DNA of 64,000 nucleotides from Fidelibacterota bacterium. GTDB taxonomy: Bacteria; Fidelibacterota; UBA8477; JABMPR01. Of this stretch, positions 62,600 to 64,000 are shown in pieces. A program made the translations under genes and the position numbers. The notes below the pieces were generated by a model. It was not told the origin of the DNA and ran no database searches. It saw nothing but the letters and a program-made list of their open reading frames with translations. Each line of letters opens with the position of its first letter. The first letter of the stretch is position 1. The DNA lies in NCBI GenBank assembly GCA_016844955.1, contig JAERTH010000026.1, positions 17,605 to 81,604 of the forward strand, in the 5' to 3' direction.

Positions 62600-63499
62600 A
62601 TGAAGCGTTTGTTGTTAGTGTTATTGGTATTGATGATGGTTACGAGTGTATTGTTTGGCCAAAATCTAAAACCATATACCATGGGAGCACAAAGCTCAGA
62701 AAGCCTGGAGAGTGTCAAGGATAAAACTCGAGCAGCTCTGGTAACTGCAGGATTCACAGTTCTGGGTGAATATCAACCCGCTGTGGATGAAAACCGTTGG
62801 ATTTTTGTGATTAATGCTCCTGAAATGATCAGCGCTATCCAGGAATTCGGTGAATTGACGGGCTTTGCTGCAGCGCTACGGGTTGGACTCACTATTGAAG
62901 AGGGCATGGTAAACATCTCATACACAAATCCCATTTACCTTGGGAACGCCTACTTTCAGAAAAAATTTGGGGATGTTGAAAAATACTTTGCTGAAATCGA
63001 TACGAAATTGATCGCTGCCATGTCTGAATTGGGGACTGTCAAAAATGAAACCTTTGGGGCTGAAGAAGGCATGTCCGCCAAAGATGTGGGGCATTACCAT
63101 TATATGTTTGGCATGGAATATTTTGAGGATGTTGTAGAATTGACAGAATTCTCAAGTTATTCAGTTGGCAAGAGCATAATTGAATCAAAGGTATCCCGGG
63201 GTGGAGATACAAAGCTGGTTTATTCCTATGAAATCCCCGGTCAGGATTTAAAACTTTACGGTATTGCACTAAGTGGAGAAACAGGAGAAGAACATTTTCT
63301 GCCCATCATAGATATCGGCACTCCCAAGCATACAGCATTTCTGCCCTATGAGATTCTTCTCATGGGCAATACAGCTGTCATGATGCATGGCCGCTATCGT
63401 ATCGCCCTGGCCTTCCCTGATCTCACCATGACAACTTTTTCAAAGATTATGTCAACTCCTGGTGATATCGAAGATCTCATGAGGTCAGTCACTGAATAA
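62600..63499 (+). CDS. DUF302-like secreted protein
   Basis: The 299-residue protein starts at the ATG at 62600, with AGAGGTGA upstream (TTG 62573 is also in frame). It has a signal peptide (about 1-20, ending LFGQN). The first part (about 30-120) resembles DUF302: a GFTVLGEYQP start, then NAPEMISAIQEFG, FAAALRVGLTIEEG and ISYTNP. The second half (about 165-299) is unrecognised but evenly folded, with LPYEILLMGN and MMHGRYRIALAFPD. The role is unknown. Confidence 0.6.
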   Translation: MKRLLLVLLVLMMVTSVLFGQNLKPYTMGAQSSESLESVKDKTRAALVTAGFTVLGEYQPAVDENRWIFVINAPEMISAIQEFGELTGFAAALRVGLTIEEGMVNISYTNPIYLGNAYFQKKFGDVEKYFAEIDTKLIAAMSELGTVKNETFGAEEGMSAKDVGHYHYMFGMEYFEDVVELTEFSSYSVGKSIIESKVSRGGDTKLVYSYEIPGQDLKLYGIALSGETGEEHFLPIIDIGTPKHTAFLPYEILLMGNTAVMMHGRYRIALAFPDLTMTTFSKIMSTPGDIEDLMRSVTE

Positions 63500-63529
63500 G
63501 TTAGGAGTTAGGATTCGGGCATCCTCAGT

Positions 63530-63830
63530 CCGTCATCCTGAGGCGAATGCCGAAGGATCTTGATCCTGGTGCGACCATCTTGAGGTGCACTGCCCAGGGT
63601 CCAGGACCCTTTGGCCTTGCAGACAGGCTCGGGTGACCACTTCCAAGTCTTTGCGAGGAACGAAGTGACGACGAAATCTCCTTCATTCTCCAAGAAAAAT
63701 CTCCTCACCAGGGCAAGGGATTAAGCATTTCCATTAACTAAAGTATACGTCCCTCGACTCGAGTCTTCGCTCCTCTGGAGCTTCGCCCACGCAGGCCGCT
63801 CGGGATGACGAGGAGAGATACTAAAAATTT
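63530..63830. repeat. Cluster of dispersed intergenic repeat fragments
   Basis: Contains TCATCCTGAGG (63534-63544), GAAGGATCTTGATCC, CTTTGCGAGGAACGAAGTG (about 63651-63669), GACGAAATCTCC and CTCGGGATGACGAGG. These words relate it to the repeats at 5165-5300 and 8284-8376. The cluster looks like overlapping or degenerate copies of two repeat families. Confidence 0.6.
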
Positions 63831-63864
63831 AATTGATTGTGTTTCCGAGGATATAAAAGAGTTT

Positions 63865-63968
63865 TTCTTACTTCTTACTTCTTACTTCTTACTTCTTACT
63901 TCTTACTTCTTACTTCTTACTTCTTACTTCTTACTTCTTACTTCTTACTTCTTACTTCTTACTTCTTA
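63865..63968. repeat. Heptanucleotide microsatellite (TTCTTAC)n
   Basis: Fourteen uninterrupted copies of TTCTTAC (63865-63962) plus a partial TTCTTA (63963-63968). The array is perfect. It lies in non-coding DNA just before the window edge, so it may be upstream of a gene outside the window and could vary in copy number. Confidence 0.95.
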
Positions 63969-64000
63969 TTGGTGTGCATGCGGATGCTTCATTAGTGAGT

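Larger units (their letters stand above)
63500..64000. other. Gene-free right edge: repeats and a microsatellite
   Basis: No gene was recognised. The interval is filled by dispersed intergenic repeats (63530-63830) and a heptanucleotide tandem array (63865-63968), followed by 32 bases to the window end. Confidence 0.6.

Noticed and set aside
63865..63968. Heptamer array as a CRISPR
   Set aside because: The unit is 7 bp with no spacers, so it is a microsatellite.

Overview
The window looks like chromosome from an uncultured bacterium of the FCB group (Marinimicrobia-, Calditrichota- or KSB1-like). This is inferred from three secreted proteins ending in a C-terminal sorting/FlgD-like domain with the NYPNPFN signature, a homodimeric-type pyruvate dehydrogenase, Hyb-type respiratory redox complexes and a moderate G+C content. 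No rRNA, tRNA, CRISPR array, transposase or phage structural operon was recognised.

Layout. 1-5.2 kb: a decayed hemerythrin 3' end, a YadA-head/S74-chaperone surface protein with a sorting-domain partner, an intact hemerythrin, an XRE regulator with a small membrane protein, and a DUF697-like membrane protein. 5.5-12.9 kb: pyruvate dehydrogenase complex (aceE, aceF, lpd) followed by two acetyltransferase-like genes and a methyltransferase-like remnant. 13-16 kb (minus): a UPF0316 membrane protein and a phosphodiester-glycosidase surface protein. 16.4-22 kb: a [NiFe] uptake hydrogenase operon in the order small subunit, HybA, HybB, large subunit, maturation protease. It is followed by a small membrane protein and two tandem SDR epimerases with a C-terminal helical domain that resembles RsbRD-N.

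25.5-33.6 kb (minus) is the most unusual region. It is a compact operon encoding a membrane-anchored GcvH-like protein, a Tat-dependent four-cluster FeS protein, an NrfD/HybB membrane protein, a second membrane-anchored GcvH-like protein, a Cys-rich GcvH-like protein, a sensor kinase with two c-type heme motifs in its periplasmic domain, an NtrC-type sigma-54 activator and an archaemetzincin protease. A near-consensus -24/-12 promoter sits just before the first gene. Two copies of a 17-bp dyad lie about 110 and 200 bp upstream of it, where an NtrC-type activator would bind. I read this as a self-regulated quinone-linked redox module with no recognisable catalytic subunit.

34-41 kb (plus): S1/P1 nuclease, patatin-like phospholipase, a glycosidase-like lipoprotein, a MATE/MOP-type transporter and a 7TM-DISM diguanylate cyclase. 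41-48.9 kb (minus): two sensor kinases, a transglutaminase-like lipoprotein, a PlsC acyltransferase and a YegS/DagK lipid kinase. 49-58.5 kb (minus): an envelope/surface cluster with an LPP20-like protein, a 1613-residue repeat protein, two parallel beta-helix paralogues and a CsgG/FlgO-like protein. 58.8-63.5 kb (plus): a TldD/PmbA protease pair, a second YegS/DagK kinase and a DUF302-like secreted protein. The right edge holds dispersed intergenic repeats and a 7-bp microsatellite.

All functional calls come from motif and family recognition by eye. No database search was run.
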